Shown one piece after another: positions 27,674 to 37,471 of a stretch of DNA of 64,000 nucleotides. The translations under genes and the position numbers were made by a program. The DNA comes from Bacillus bingmayongensis (GTDB lineage: Bacteria > Bacillota > Bacilli > Bacillales > Bacillaceae_G), in the NCBI RefSeq assembly GCF_000299035.1, contig NZ_JH921517.1, positions 51,317-115,316 of the forward strand, read 5' to 3'. A model generated the notes under the pieces. It was not told where the DNA came from. It searched no databases and saw nothing but the letters and a program-made list of their open reading frames with translations. Position 1 is the first letter of the stretch. Every line of letters starts with the position of its first letter.

Positions 27674-28351
27674 ATGAACGGTATTCGTGATGTTTTGAAA
27701 GAAGAACAACCACGGGAGCGTTTATTAGTAGAAGGGGCAAGCAATTTATCGAATCGTGAACTTCTTGCAGTGTTACTTAGAACGGGTTCTAAAGAAGAGT
27801 CTGTTCTAACATTAGCGGATCAAATTTTATATCATTTTGACGGATTACGAATGTTGAAAGATGCTACAATAGAAGAGATTACAAGCATTCATGGTGTAGG
27901 AGTAGCAAAGGCCTCCCAGTTAATCGCTGCTTTTGAACTAGGAAGGAGAATGGTGCGTTTAGAGTACCAAAATCGATATAGTATTCGGAGTCCAGAAGAT
28001 TGCGCTAGTTATATGATGGAAGAGATGCGTTTTTTACAACAAGAGCACTTTGTTTGTTTATACTTAAATACGAAAAATCAAGTTATGCATCGGCAGACTG
28101 TGTTTATTGGGAGTCTAAATGCCTCAATTGTGCATCCTCGCGAGGTTTTTAAAGAAGCTTTTCGCCGCGCAGCAGCCTCTATTATATGTCTGCATAACCA
28201 CCCTTCAGGTGATCCTACGCCGAGTCGTGAAGACATTGAAGTGACAAAACGATTGGTAGAGTGCGGGAGGATTATTGGAATTGAAGTCCTTGATCACATT
28301 ATTATAGGTGACCATAAATTCGTGAGTTTAAAAGAAAAAGGTCATATTTAA
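27674..28351 (+). CDS. radC: RadC/JAB-domain protein
   Basis: A 225-residue protein with an N-terminal helix-hairpin-helix-like part (SIHGVGVAKASQL near residues 74-86) and a C-terminal JAMM metal site, HNHPSGDPTPSRED starting at His174, with the Glu in HPREVFKEA upstream. The biochemical role is not settled; the older link to DNA repair is disputed. Ribosome site AAAGGAG. It lies directly behind maf. Confidence 0.93.
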   Translation: MNGIRDVLKEEQPRERLLVEGASNLSNRELLAVLLRTGSKEESVLTLADQILYHFDGLRMLKDATIEEITSIHGVGVAKASQLIAAFELGRRMVRLEYQNRYSIRSPEDCASYMMEEMRFLQQEHFVCLYLNTKNQVMHRQTVFIGSLNASIVHPREVFKEAFRRAAASIICLHNHPSGDPTPSREDIEVTKRLVECGRIIGIEVLDHIIIGDHKFVSLKEKGHI

Positions 28352-28492
28352 GACTATTCTTTTTACTTATTTTGTTTTATAATGTGATTTATGAGTTTTT
28401 TGTAGGCATTCGCTTACAATAAAGGATAGAAAATATAAAAACGTACTGTTTTATTATAAATATAAAGTAAGAAAATGAGTCCGTGAAAATGA

Positions 28493-29527
<1,035 letters not shown>

Positions 29528-29568
29528 TATTCCAAAATAAAAATCAATGAAATTAAGAGGGTGTGAAC

Positions 29569-30423
29569 GTGCCACAGTTTTTCTTAAACAAAAGATTAAT
29601 TGTTTTGCTAGTTAGTATTATTCTTCTCGTGGCATTGATTGGAATCTCATTGAAAGAACGAAAAAGTCTAACATGGCCAGAGCAGTTTGTAAAAGATACT
29701 GTCGGTGTTGTAGAACGTGTATTCCAAAAGCCAGCGAATTATGTTGCCGGGTTCTTTGAGAACGTAGAAGATGTAAAGCGCACGTATGAAGAAAATAAAA
29801 CATTAAAAGAAAAATTAGATAAGTATGCTAAGTTATCCGTTGAAGTAAAAGATTTAAAAAAAGATAATGAAAAGTTACGTGAGGTAATTGACAAAAAAGA
29901 TTCACTTAGAGATTACAAACCGATTCAATCTACTGTTATTCAGCGTAATCCGGATAAATGGTATGACTTGATTGCAATTGATAAAGGAGCACAGCAAGGT
30001 ATCCAAAAAGATATGGCAGTTATGACTGCGAAAGGTTTAGTTGGGCGTGTGAAAAGCGTGTCTCAATTTACGTCAACAGTAGAATTGCTGAGCTCACTGA
30101 ATCGAACAAATCGTATTTCTGCTGTAGTAGAAGGACAAGAGCGTATTTTTGGATTGATTGAAGGATATGACAAAGAAAAACAAACTCTTGTTTTCACAAA
30201 GATTCCATCTGATGTAAAAGTAGAAAAAGATCAAACGGTTGTAACATCAGGATTAAGTGATATCTTCCCGAAAGGGTTAGTAATTGGGAAAATTGTAGAT
30301 GTTGCACCAGATGAATATGGATTAACACAAACAGCTTACGTAAAACCTGCTGCGGATTTAAATGATGTAGACCATGTTATGGTTACAAAAAGAGTTATGC
30401 CCTCAGCAGCGTTAGAACAGTAA
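29569..30423 (+). CDS. mreC: rod-shape-determining protein MreC
   Basis: A bitopic cell-shape protein of 284 residues that links MreB to wall synthesis outside the membrane. It has an N-terminal transmembrane segment (about residues 8-26), a coiled coil (about 66-108, rich in Glu and Lys) and a periplasm-facing beta domain. I place the start at GTG 29569, six to eight bases after GAGGGTG; GTG 29563 overlaps that site. It is followed closely by mreD. Confidence 0.94.
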   Translation: MPQFFLNKRLIVLLVSIILLVALIGISLKERKSLTWPEQFVKDTVGVVERVFQKPANYVAGFFENVEDVKRTYEENKTLKEKLDKYAKLSVEVKDLKKDNEKLREVIDKKDSLRDYKPIQSTVIQRNPDKWYDLIAIDKGAQQGIQKDMAVMTAKGLVGRVKSVSQFTSTVELLSSLNRTNRISAVVEGQERIFGLIEGYDKEKQTLVFTKIPSDVKVEKDQTVVTSGLSDIFPKGLVIGKIVDVAPDEYGLTQTAYVKPAADLNDVDHVMVTKRVMPSAALEQ

Positions 30424-30435
30424 GGGGGAGAAGAT

Positions 30436-30978
30436 ATGGCTATTTTAAAAAGAGCAATTCTTCCTCTGCTGCTTCTTTTTGTGTTTTTATTCGAAAATAT
30501 GTTTTCTACCGTAGTTCCAACGGAATTATTTTGGAAAGACAGTATTGCAGCTCCGCATTTCTTTATGATTGTACTATGTTTTATTACTGTTTATTTTAGT
30601 CCTTTACAAGGTATTTACTATGGGCTATTATTTGGATTTTTATTTGATACTGTATATACAGAACTTGTTGGTGTATATATATTTGCTTATCCAATTTTAG
30701 CGTATCTTGTGTATAGTACGATGAGAGTATTGCAATTGAATTTATTCATTCTTTCTTTCATTATATTAACGGGTATTGTGGCATTAGAATATTATGTATA
30801 TGGATTTTTAACGTTGCTAGGTCGCATTCACGTACCAGCGCATATCTTTTTCTCAGATCGTCTCCTTTCTACTTTATTGTTAAATGGCATTTTCTTATTG
30901 CTAGTTTGTTTCCCACTGAGACGATATCTTGTGCGTCTTTCAAAAGCGATGGAAGAAAAAGAAAAAAGGATTTTCTGA
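30436..30978 (+). CDS. mreD: rod-shape-determining protein MreD
   Basis: An integral membrane protein of 180 residues with about five to six hydrophobic spans and a basic C-terminal tail (KAMEEKEKRIF). It is the third component of the MreBCD system. GGGGGAG precedes ATG. Weak sequence conservation is normal for MreD; assignment relies on topology and the position between mreC and minC. Confidence 0.93.
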   Translation: MAILKRAILPLLLLFVFLFENMFSTVVPTELFWKDSIAAPHFFMIVLCFITVYFSPLQGIYYGLLFGFLFDTVYTELVGVYIFAYPILAYLVYSTMRVLQLNLFILSFIILTGIVALEYYVYGFLTLLGRIHVPAHIFFSDRLLSTLLLNGIFLLLVCFPLRRYLVRLSKAMEEKEKRIF

Positions 30979-31013
30979 TTTTATGTCGAATTGAATCGTT
31001 GGGGTGAACTTTA

Positions 31014-31700
31014 GTGGAAGAAAAAAAGCAACAAAATGTAACGATAAAAGGGACAAAAGATGGACTGACATTACATTTAGATGATTGCTGTTCATTTTCT
31101 GAATTACTGCAAGAACTGGACGAAAAACTTTCCACTCACTATTACGATGGTGATGGACGTTCATTAATCGAAGTACATGTTAAAGTTGGCAATCGCTATT
31201 TGACAGATGTGCAGCAAGAAGAAATTCGCACTTTGATTCGGAATAAAAAAAATCTTGTTGTGGATTCAATTGAGAGCGATGTTATCACGAAAGCTGAAGC
31301 AATAGCGTGGAAAGAAGAAACAGAAATTGTCCCTGTTTCCAAAATTGTTCGCTCAGGTCAAGTATTGCATGTAAAAGGAAATTTATTATTAATTGGAGAT
31401 GTTAATCCAGGCGGAACGGTTATCGCTGGGGGAAATATTTTTGTCATTGGATCATTACGAGGTATTGCACATGCAGGATATTATGGGGATACAGATGCTG
31501 TAATTGCGGCATCTGTTATGAATCCGATGCAACTTCGAATTAGTGATGTGACAATGCGGGCTCCGGAAGAGAAAGAAGACGGAGCAGAGACGGCAGAATG
31601 TGCGTATATTAATGAGAACAATCACATTGTTGTCGATCGCCTGCAACTTCTCACTCATCTTAGACCTAATTTAACAAAGTTAGAAAGGGGAATTGTATAG
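31014..31700 (+). CDS. minC: septum site-determining protein MinC
   Basis: An inhibitor of FtsZ ring formation away from midcell, recruited by MinD. It has 228 residues from GTG 31014 (GGGGTGAA upstream). The N-terminal FtsZ-inhibiting domain is at about 1-100; the C-terminal beta-helix domain begins around [20 protein letters not shown] (residue 112) and includes [17 protein letters not shown]. It is two bases upstream of minD. Confidence 0.95.
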   Translation: MEEKKQQNVTIKGTKDGLTLHLDDCCSFSELLQELDEKLSTHYYDGDGRSLIEVHVKVGNRYLTDVQQEEIRTLIRNKKNLVVDSIESDVITKAEAIAWKEETEIVPVSKIVRSGQVLHVKGNLLLIGDVNPGGTVIAGGNIFVIGSLRGIAHAGYYGDTDAVIAASVMNPMQLRISDVTMRAPEEKEDGAETAECAYINENNHIVVDRLQLLTHLRPNLTKLERGIV

Positions 31701-31702
31701 CT

Positions 31703-32500
31703 GTGGGAGAGGCAATAGTAATTACATCTGGAAAAGGCGGAGTAGGAAAAACTACAACGTCTGCAAACATTGGTACAGCCCTAGCATTATCCGGGAAAAA
31801 GGTTTGCTTAATTGACACGGATATTGGTCTAAGAAATTTAGACGTAGTAATGGGGCTAGAAAACCGTATTGTATTTGATCTTGTTGATGTCGTCGAAGGT
31901 CGTTGTCGTTTACCTCAGGCTCTTATTAAAGATAAGCGCTTTGATGAGCTTTATTTATTACCTGCAGCACAAACGAGTGATAAATCAGCGGTAACACCTG
32001 AACAAATGGATGAATTAATACAGGTATTACGTCAAGACTATGATTACATATTAATTGATTGTCCTGCTGGTATTGAGCAGGGATTCAAAAATGCAGTGGC
32101 AGGTGCAGATAAAGCAATTGTTGTAACGACACCTGAAGTATCTTCTATGCGCGATGCGGATCGTATTATCGGGCTTTTAGAAAAAGAAGATATCGAACCA
32201 CCAAAACTTGTCATCAACCGTGTACGTAGCCATATGTTGCATGAGCAGGATATGTTAGATGTAGATGAAATTGTACGTACACTTTCAATTGAACTACTTG
32301 GAGTAGTCGAAGATGATGATGAAGTTATTCGTGCTACAAATACAGGAGAGCCTGTAGCATTGCAGCCGAGTGGAAAAGCAGCATTAGCTTATCGGAATAT
32401 TGCAAGACGTTTGTTAGGTGAATCTGTACCTTTACAAGCGTTTGAGCAAGAAAAAGTATCCGTATTTACAAAAGTAAAGAATTTCTTTGGAATTCGTTAA
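31703..32500 (+). CDS. minD: septum site-determining ATPase MinD
   Basis: A membrane-associated ParA-type ATPase of 265 residues that activates MinC. The deviant Walker A GKGGVGKTT is at residues 10-18 and the second motif DTDIGLRNLD near 38. The C-terminal amphipathic membrane-targeting helix (FTKVKNFFGIR) is intact. The start is GTG. In bacilli it works with DivIVA and MinJ rather than MinE. A terminator ends the mre-min cluster. Confidence 0.97.
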   Translation: MGEAIVITSGKGGVGKTTTSANIGTALALSGKKVCLIDTDIGLRNLDVVMGLENRIVFDLVDVVEGRCRLPQALIKDKRFDELYLLPAAQTSDKSAVTPEQMDELIQVLRQDYDYILIDCPAGIEQGFKNAVAGADKAIVVTTPEVSSMRDADRIIGLLEKEDIEPPKLVINRVRSHMLHEQDMLDVDEIVRTLSIELLGVVEDDDEVIRATNTGEPVALQPSGKAALAYRNIARRLLGESVPLQAFEQEKVSVFTKVKNFFGIR

Positions 32501-32537
32501 AAGCACTTCGCATGTATGCGAGGTGCTTTCTTTTTTT
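32500..32537 (+). terminator. Rho-independent terminator of mreBCD-minCD
   Basis: AAGCACTTCGCAT pairs with ATGCGAGGTGCTT, followed by TCTTTTTTT. Confidence 0.9.
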
Positions 32538-32545
32538 CTTCTCAT

Positions 32546-32574
32546 GAATATCTTCCCTTCAGGGTTCATACACA
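32546..32574 (+). promoter_or_regulatory. probable sigmaE promoter of spoIVFA-spoIVFB
   Basis: GAATATC (32546-32552), exactly 14 bp, then CATACACA (32567-32574) closely matches the mother-cell sigmaE consensus (KMATATT, 14 bp, CATACAHT). B. subtilis spoIVF is sigmaE-dependent. The start codon is about 100 bp downstream. Confidence 0.65.
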
Positions 32575-32610
32575 TGTACAAACTGTATAAAGTTTAGAAA
32601 ATAGAGAACT

Positions 32611-32635
32611 TTTATTTACTAGAAGTTTCACTTTA
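32611..32635 (+). repeat. possible bcr1 end remnant
   Basis: A TTTAT followed by TACTAGAAGTTTCACTTTA resembles the two bcr1 ends joined with the middle lost (the right end of full copies reads ACTGATGGAAGTTTCACTTTAT). It is too short to be certain. Confidence 0.3.
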
Positions 32636-32677
32636 CTTGCTTCTCGCAAGAAGAGGTGGCAAAAGGAAGGGGACAGG

Positions 32678-33421
32678 ATGAAGAATAGACGTGTAGAAGA
32701 GATTAAAAAACGGATTGCAAAGAGAAAAGAAGAACAAGAGAGGCTCGAGGAAGAACAGTATTTTTCAGAAGGAAACTTTGATGGAGAAACGATGTTCATT
32801 GAAGAAGGTGAAAAAGAGGTGCATCCTCTTTTTCGAAAGGAAGTATTTTTATTTAAATTTTTATTAGCGGCAATTCTCGTTCTCTCGGTGGCTATTTTAT
32901 TTAAAAATGCACCGGCTTCTTTTGATGGAGCAAAAACGGTTGTAAAACAAGTTATGCAAGAAGAATTTCAGTTTGCTACTGTATCTAAATGGTACGAAGA
33001 TCAATTTGGAAAACCGCTCGCCTTTCTATCTGCAAATGAAAAGAAGCAATCGGCGCAGCAAAAAGATTATGCAGTTCCAGCTTCAGGGAAAGTCATGCAA
33101 AGTTTTCAAAAAGATGGCCAAGGTGTATTTGTACAAACAGCTACGAATACAGCTGTTGAATCTGTAAATGAAGGGGTTGTCATCTTCGCTGGTAAGAAAG
33201 AGGGATTTGGGAATATAGTTGAGATCCAACATGCAGATGGTACGGAATCCTGGTATGGAAATTTAGGTGAGACATCTGTAAAATTATATGATTATGTTGA
33301 AAAGAAACAAAGGATTGGAACAGTTGGGAGCAGTGTAGATAACAAGAATGGTAAGTTCTATTTTGCAATCAAAAAGAATGAAAAATTTATCGATCCGATT
33401 CAGGTGATTTCATTTGAATAA
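32678..33421 (+). CDS. spoIVFA: stage IV sporulation protein FA (SpoIVFA)
   Basis: A membrane scaffold that holds and inhibits the protease SpoIVFB at the forespore membrane until SpoIVB signals. It has 247 residues: a charged cytoplasmic N-terminus (1-56), one transmembrane segment (about 57-76) and an extracytoplasmic LytM/M23-like domain (about 140-245) that lacks the His/Asp metal ligands of active peptidases. The ribosome site is GGAAGGGG. The gene overlaps spoIVFB by eight bases. Confidence 0.92.
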   Translation: MKNRRVEEIKKRIAKRKEEQERLEEEQYFSEGNFDGETMFIEEGEKEVHPLFRKEVFLFKFLLAAILVLSVAILFKNAPASFDGAKTVVKQVMQEEFQFATVSKWYEDQFGKPLAFLSANEKKQSAQQKDYAVPASGKVMQSFQKDGQGVFVQTATNTAVESVNEGVVIFAGKKEGFGNIVEIQHADGTESWYGNLGETSVKLYDYVEKKQRIGTVGSSVDNKNGKFYFAIKKNEKFIDPIQVISFE

Positions 33422-34274
33422 ATATAGTGAAGTATTGTCAAAAATTACAGTGCATCCACTGTTTTGGGGAATTATAGCTATTGGAATTTTTACAGCGCGT
33501 TTTAAAGAATTACTACTTTTATTTTGTATCGTTCTGATTCACGAACTTGGGCACGCCTTCGCAGCCGCGCATTATAAATGGAGAATTAAGCAAATAAAAC
33601 TTTTGCCGTTTGGCGGCGTGGCGGAGCTTGAGGAACATGGGAATAAGTCGTTAAAGGAAGAATTAGTCGTTGTAATAGCGGGACCTATTCAACATGTGTG
33701 GATGATTGGGCTAGCTTATGTCTTGGCTAGGACAGGATGGGTTAGTGAGGACCTGTATCATTTTTTTGTATGGAACAATGTAATTATTCTAGGGTTTAAT
33801 TTATTACCAATTTGGCCACTAGATGGTGGGAAAGTATTGTTTAATATTTTATCGCATCAATTTCCTTATTTACAGGCGCATGAGAAGATGATGAAAATAT
33901 CATGTGTTTTTTTTAGTGTAATATTAGGATGGCAACTCCTTTGGAATAGTAATAATATTATGATGTGGGTGCTTCTTCTGTTTTTAGCTATTTCTTTATA
34001 TCAAGAATGGAAGCAACGGCGCTATGCGTTTATACGTTTTTTACTAGAACGTTATTATGGGAACAAGCGAGATATTGAAAAAATTGCTCCCATTGAGGTG
34101 AAAACAGAAGATCGATTATATACGATTTTTACAAAGTTTCGGAGAGGATATAAGCACTCGATTATCGTTCATGGTAAATATAAAGAACATTATACATTGG
34201 ATGAAAATGAATTGCTTTATGCGTATTTTACTGAAAAACGAACAACTTCATCTGTAGCAGAATTAATCGGTTAG
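33414..34274 (+). CDS. spoIVFB: SpoIVFB, intramembrane metalloprotease for pro-sigmaK
   Basis: A site-2-protease family enzyme that cleaves pro-sigmaK in the mother cell. The zinc motif HELGH has His43, Glu44 and His47, and the third ligand is Asp137 in PLDGGK, the same positions as in B. subtilis. About six transmembrane segments are followed by a C-terminal CBS-like domain (from about residue 205). The TTG start lies inside the end of spoIVFA, with CAGGTGAT eight bases upstream, which points to coupled translation. The product has 286 residues. Confidence 0.94.
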   Translation: MNKYSEVLSKITVHPLFWGIIAIGIFTARFKELLLLFCIVLIHELGHAFAAAHYKWRIKQIKLLPFGGVAELEEHGNKSLKEELVVVIAGPIQHVWMIGLAYVLARTGWVSEDLYHFFVWNNVIILGFNLLPIWPLDGGKVLFNILSHQFPYLQAHEKMMKISCVFFSVILGWQLLWNSNNIMMWVLLLFLAISLYQEWKQRRYAFIRFLLERYYGNKRDIEKIAPIEVKTEDRLYTIFTKFRRGYKHSIIVHGKYKEHYTLDENELLYAYFTEKRTTSSVAELIG

Positions 34275-34301
34275 TGTTGACGATGACACTAACCTTTTAT
34301 A
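34269..34301 (+). terminator. Rho-independent terminator of spoIVFAB
   Basis: GGTTAGTGT (34269-34277) pairs with ACACTAACC (34286-34294), then TTTTA. Confidence 0.85.
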
Positions 34302-34341
34302 TTGTAAGAGGAAAAGAAAATAAAAAAGTGAGGAAAGTATT

Positions 34342-35730
34342 TTGAAGACGTTATACATCAACTATACTGGTTCGGAAAAACGGGTTGCTGTAGAGGAAAA
34401 ACAAGAGATTGTTGAACTTTTATGGCAACGAAATCAAGAGCAAGAGATTGTTGGGCATATTTATGTGGGACGCGTCGTACGGACGATTGCGGGGATGAAT
34501 GCAGCATTTGTCAATATCGGTTTAGAAAAACATGCCTATCTTTCATATGATGATGTTCCATCAGTATATCGAGTGCATGAAGGACAGGCATTGCTCGTAC
34601 AAGTGGTAAAAGAAGCAATTGATACAAAAGGTCCAAAATTAACAGCGAATGTAGAATTTACCGGGAAATATGTCGTGTATATGCCTTATGACGAGATGCG
34701 TGCTGTTTCCCGGAAAATAAAAAATTATAAGAAACGACAACAATTGCTTGAAATTCAAGTAGGGGGAACGGGAGGATATATTTTCCGTTCAGCTTGTGAC
34801 AAAGGTGCAATCGATGAAGTGCAACTTGAAATGCAACATTTTCAAGATTTGTTTAAAGAATTAAAAAGAAAAGAAGACTGGGGCAAGGCACCATTATTAC
34901 TCCATCGTCCAGCTACTTTTTTAGATCGCGTATTTAAAGAAAATCCGATTGAAACAATTGAAAAAGTAATTGTAGATACACACAGTATAGTACCAGAATT
35001 GCAAGAAAAAGTAGGAAAAGAAAAAGTTTCGTTTTACAATGAAAAAACTTCTATGTTTAGTCACTATGGTGTAGATCGCGAAATTGAAAAAGCACTGCAA
35101 AAAATAGTGTGGTTACCAAATGGTTCTTATTTAATCATAGAGCAAATGGAAACAATGACAGTTATTGATGTGAACACTGGTAAATTTACTGGAAAGCAGA
35201 ATTTGCAAGATACGGTATTACGGACGAATGAAATAGCTGCGGAAGAAATTGCTCGTCAATTAAGGCTTCGTGATATTGGTGGTATGATTTTAATTGACTT
35301 CATTAATATGAAAAAACAAGAAGATAAAGAGAAGGTAAGAGAAAGACTCATTTCTTCTTTACAAAGGGATCGTACATATACACGTGTTCTTGGGTTTACA
35401 GAGCTAGGTATTTTAGAAATGACACGTAAGCGTAAGAAACACTCGCTGCGTGACGTATTACTAGAAGACTGTTCGCAGTGCAAAACGACAGGGTACGTCA
35501 TTTCAAATGAAACAATTGCATATGAGCTAGAAAGAGAGCTTATTACATATAACCATGTAGAAGACGAAGCGGTGTTAATTGCAGCGTCAAAAGAAGTACA
35601 AAAAATATTTTTACAAAAAGAATTGCAAAAAAATATACCATTTCAAATTTATTTCACAGATGAAGAAACTGAGAAGTATAGGATTGTTCGATTTGGAACG
35701 AAGAAAGAAATCATGAATCGGAAAAAATAG
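34342..35730 (+). CDS. rng: ribonuclease E/G family endoribonuclease
   Basis: A 462-residue RNase E/G catalytic core. The S1-like RNA-binding part is N-terminal (GHIYVGRVVRTIAGMNAAFV near 38-57). The metal-binding aspartates are Asp276 (VIDVNTG) and Asp319 (ILIDFIN), 43 residues apart as in E. coli RNase E. The zinc-link motif CSQC is at Cys377/Cys380. The start is TTG, with GAGGAAAG upstream. B. subtilis lacks this enzyme and uses RNase Y and RNase J; the gene is known in some other bacilli, and it sits here between spoIVFB and rplU. Confidence 0.92.
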   Translation: MKTLYINYTGSEKRVAVEEKQEIVELLWQRNQEQEIVGHIYVGRVVRTIAGMNAAFVNIGLEKHAYLSYDDVPSVYRVHEGQALLVQVVKEAIDTKGPKLTANVEFTGKYVVYMPYDEMRAVSRKIKNYKKRQQLLEIQVGGTGGYIFRSACDKGAIDEVQLEMQHFQDLFKELKRKEDWGKAPLLLHRPATFLDRVFKENPIETIEKVIVDTHSIVPELQEKVGKEKVSFYNEKTSMFSHYGVDREIEKALQKIVWLPNGSYLIIEQMETMTVIDVNTGKFTGKQNLQDTVLRTNEIAAEEIARQLRLRDIGGMILIDFINMKKQEDKEKVRERLISSLQRDRTYTRVLGFTELGILEMTRKRKKHSLRDVLLEDCSQCKTTGYVISNETIAYELERELITYNHVEDEAVLIAASKEVQKIFLQKELQKNIPFQIYFTDEETEKYRIVRFGTKKEIMNRKK

Positions 35731-35745
35731 TTAGCAGAACATTTA

Positions 35746-35773
35746 TTGACAATAGTCCATGTTTCATGATAAC
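35746..35773 (+). promoter_or_regulatory. promoter of the rplU operon
   Basis: TTGACA (35746-35751), a 16-bp spacer and GATAAC (35768-35773). The -35 box is perfect and the -10 box is weak. Confidence 0.5.
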
Positions 35774-35779
35774 ATCTCT

Positions 35780-35898
35780 ATGTTATAGTTTATAGCACCT
35801 AAACTGCTATATACTACAACCGCACAAGACAGGTTCTCAAAAGACATTCTATGTCTACCTCGTTTTGGCGAGTCTTAGTAATTATGAGGAGGTGCAAG
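35780..35898 (+). promoter_or_regulatory. L21 ribosomal protein leader
   Basis: A structured leader before rplU, matching the position of the L21 leader known in Bacillus. GCACCT at 35795-35800 is complementary to AGGTGC at 35890-35895, which is part of the rplU ribosome site (GAGGAGGTGC), so folding could hide it. Further pairing is possible around AGACAT/ATGTCT at about 35843-35857. Confidence 0.65.
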
Positions 35899-35899
35899 T

Positions 35900-36208
35900 A
35901 TGTACGCAATTATCGAAACAGGTGGAAAACAAATCAAAGTTGAAGCTGGTCAAGAAATCTACATTGAGAAATTAGATGCTGAAGCTGGTGAAACTGTTAC
36001 TTTTGACAAAGTTCTTTTCGTTGGTGGCGAAAACGTGAAAGTTGGTAGCCCAGTTGTAGAAGGTGCAACAGTTACTGCGAAAGTTGAAAAACAAGGTCGC
36101 GCTAAGAAAATCATCGTTTTCAAATACAAAGCGAAAAAGAACAATCGTAAAAAACAAGGTCATCGTCAACCTTACACTAAGCTAGTGATTGAAGCAATCA
36201 ACGCTTAA
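35900..36208 (+). CDS. rplU: 50S ribosomal protein L21
   Basis: A 102-residue ribosomal protein that binds 23S rRNA. It starts [18 protein letters not shown] and ends with the basic [13 protein letters not shown] segment, both family signatures. GAGGAGGTG precedes ATG. It is first in the rplU-prp-rpmA-spo0B-obg cluster. Confidence 0.98.
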   Translation: MYAIIETGGKQIKVEAGQEIYIEKLDAEAGETVTFDKVLFVGGENVKVGSPVVEGATVTAKVEKQGRAKKIIVFKYKAKKNNRKKQGHRQPYTKLVIEAINA

Positions 36209-36219
36209 TTCTGGTTAAG

Positions 36220-36564
36220 ATGATTAAAGTTACGATATGTCGCACGAAATTAGGAAGTATCCAATCATTTAAAATGACCGGACATGCCGATTATGCGCCG
36301 CATGGACAAGATCTTGTCTGTGCTGCAACAACTGCGGTTGTGTTTGGATCTATAAATGCAGTGGAAGTACTTTGTAGTGTGCAGGCAACTATTGAACTCG
36401 GAAGTGATGGCGGATTCTTAACGTATGAATTGCCTAATGATTTAGACGTTCATGCGATGGAAAAAGCACAAACACTTTTAGAAGGATTAGTTGTTTCGCT
36501 TAAGACGATTGAACTTGATTACGGAAAGTATATCCGTTTAATAGAAAAAGTGCAGGAGGTGTAA
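36220..36564 (+). CDS. prp: ribosomal-processing cysteine protease Prp (YsxB)
   Basis: Cleaves the N-terminal extension of L27 in Firmicutes. It has 114 residues; the catalytic dyad is His22 (MTGHADYA) and Cys34 (DLVCAATT). It lies between the genes for L21 and L27, and the L27 encoded here does carry the cleavable extension, so enzyme and substrate are adjacent. Confidence 0.93.
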   Translation: MIKVTICRTKLGSIQSFKMTGHADYAPHGQDLVCAATTAVVFGSINAVEVLCSVQATIELGSDGGFLTYELPNDLDVHAMEKAQTLLEGLVVSLKTIELDYGKYIRLIEKVQEV

Positions 36565-36567
36565 CGT

Positions 36568-36858
36568 ATGTTAAGATTAGATCTTCAGTTTTTCGCATCT
36601 AAGAAAGGTGTAGGTAGTACAAAGAACGGTCGTGACTCTCAGTCAAAACGTCTTGGTGCTAAACGCGCAGATGGTCAAATGGTTTCAGGTGGTTCAATTC
36701 TTTACCGTCAACGCGGTACAAAAATTTATCCAGGTGTTAACGTTGGTCGTGGTGGCGATGACACTTTATACGCGAAAGTTGACGGCGTAGTACGCTTCGA
36801 GCGTCTTGGCCGTGACCGCAAACAAGTGAGCGTATATCCTGTTGCTCAAGAAGCATAA
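36568..36858 (+). CDS. rpmA: 50S ribosomal protein L27 with cleavable N-terminus
   Basis: A 96-residue ribosomal protein that reaches toward the peptidyl transferase centre. The N-terminus [14 protein letters not shown] contains the Prp cleavage site after Phe9, so the mature protein starts at Ala10. The ribosome site is GGAGGTG overlapping the prp stop. Confidence 0.97.
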   Translation: MLRLDLQFFASKKGVGSTKNGRDSQSKRLGAKRADGQMVSGGSILYRQRGTKIYPGVNVGRGGDDTLYAKVDGVVRFERLGRDRKQVSVYPVAQEA

Positions 36859-36871
36859 GAAACTCACGGAA

Positions 36872-36905
36872 AGCTCTAACCTGGGTGCAGGTTAGAGTTT
36901 TTCTA
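36872..36905 (+). terminator. Rho-independent terminator after rpmA
   Basis: CTCTAACCT pairs with AGGTTAGAG around GGGTGC, followed by TTTTTCT. Confidence 0.88.
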
Positions 36906-36922
36906 TATTAAGGGGTATCTGA

Positions 36923-37471
36923 ATGAAAGAAAAATGGACAATTATAGATGCGCTGCGCCATTCGAGACATGATTGGCTCAATCGTATGCAGATGATTAAA
37001 GGAAACCTTTCCCTTGGAAGAGTGGAAGAGATTCATGGGCTCATCGATCGTTTTGTCCAAGAAGCGAGACAAGAATCCAATCTGATGGGGCTATCGATGC
37101 CTTTATTTTCAGAATGGATTTTAACATATAATTGGAAACAGCAACCGTGCTTATTGGAGTACGAAGTATTAGGGGAATTACATAACTTATCTCATTTCGA
37201 TGAGGCGGTTTGTACATGGACGAATCAGTTTTTCTCAATGCTTCAGCATAGTTTAGACGTTTATGTTGAAAATTATGTTTGTATCACAATTGAATGTGAC
37301 GCGGAGAATGCTCGTTTCTTTTTTGATTTTCGTGGCAAGCTAACGGATGTAGAAGAACTACAAACGTGGCTTACAAACCAAAACAATGAATGGTATTCCA
37401 TTTCTTATACAGTGCGAGACGATGAAGTCTCGGTTATATTACAACCAATTGAAAAAAGTGTGGTGAAATAA
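36923..37471 (+). CDS. spo0B: sporulation phosphotransferase Spo0B
   Basis: Relays phosphate from Spo0F to Spo0A in the sporulation phosphorelay. It has 182 residues. The phosphorylated histidine is probably His16 in [12 protein letters not shown], within the helical-hairpin dimerisation domain; the C-terminal half resembles a degenerate kinase ATPase domain. It is downstream of the rpmA terminator and overlaps obg by one base (TAATG). Confidence 0.93.
   Translation: MKEKWTIIDALRHSRHDWLNRMQMIKGNLSLGRVEEIHGLIDRFVQEARQESNLMGLSMPLFSEWILTYNWKQQPCLLEYEVLGELHNLSHFDEAVCTWTNQFFSMLQHSLDVYVENYVCITIECDAENARFFFDFRGKLTDVEELQTWLTNQNNEWYSISYTVRDDEVSVILQPIEKSVVK

Noticed and set aside
32678-33421. SpoIVFA as an active M23 peptidase
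   Set aside because: The metal-binding His/Asp residues of M23 enzymes are missing; the family acts as a scaffold.
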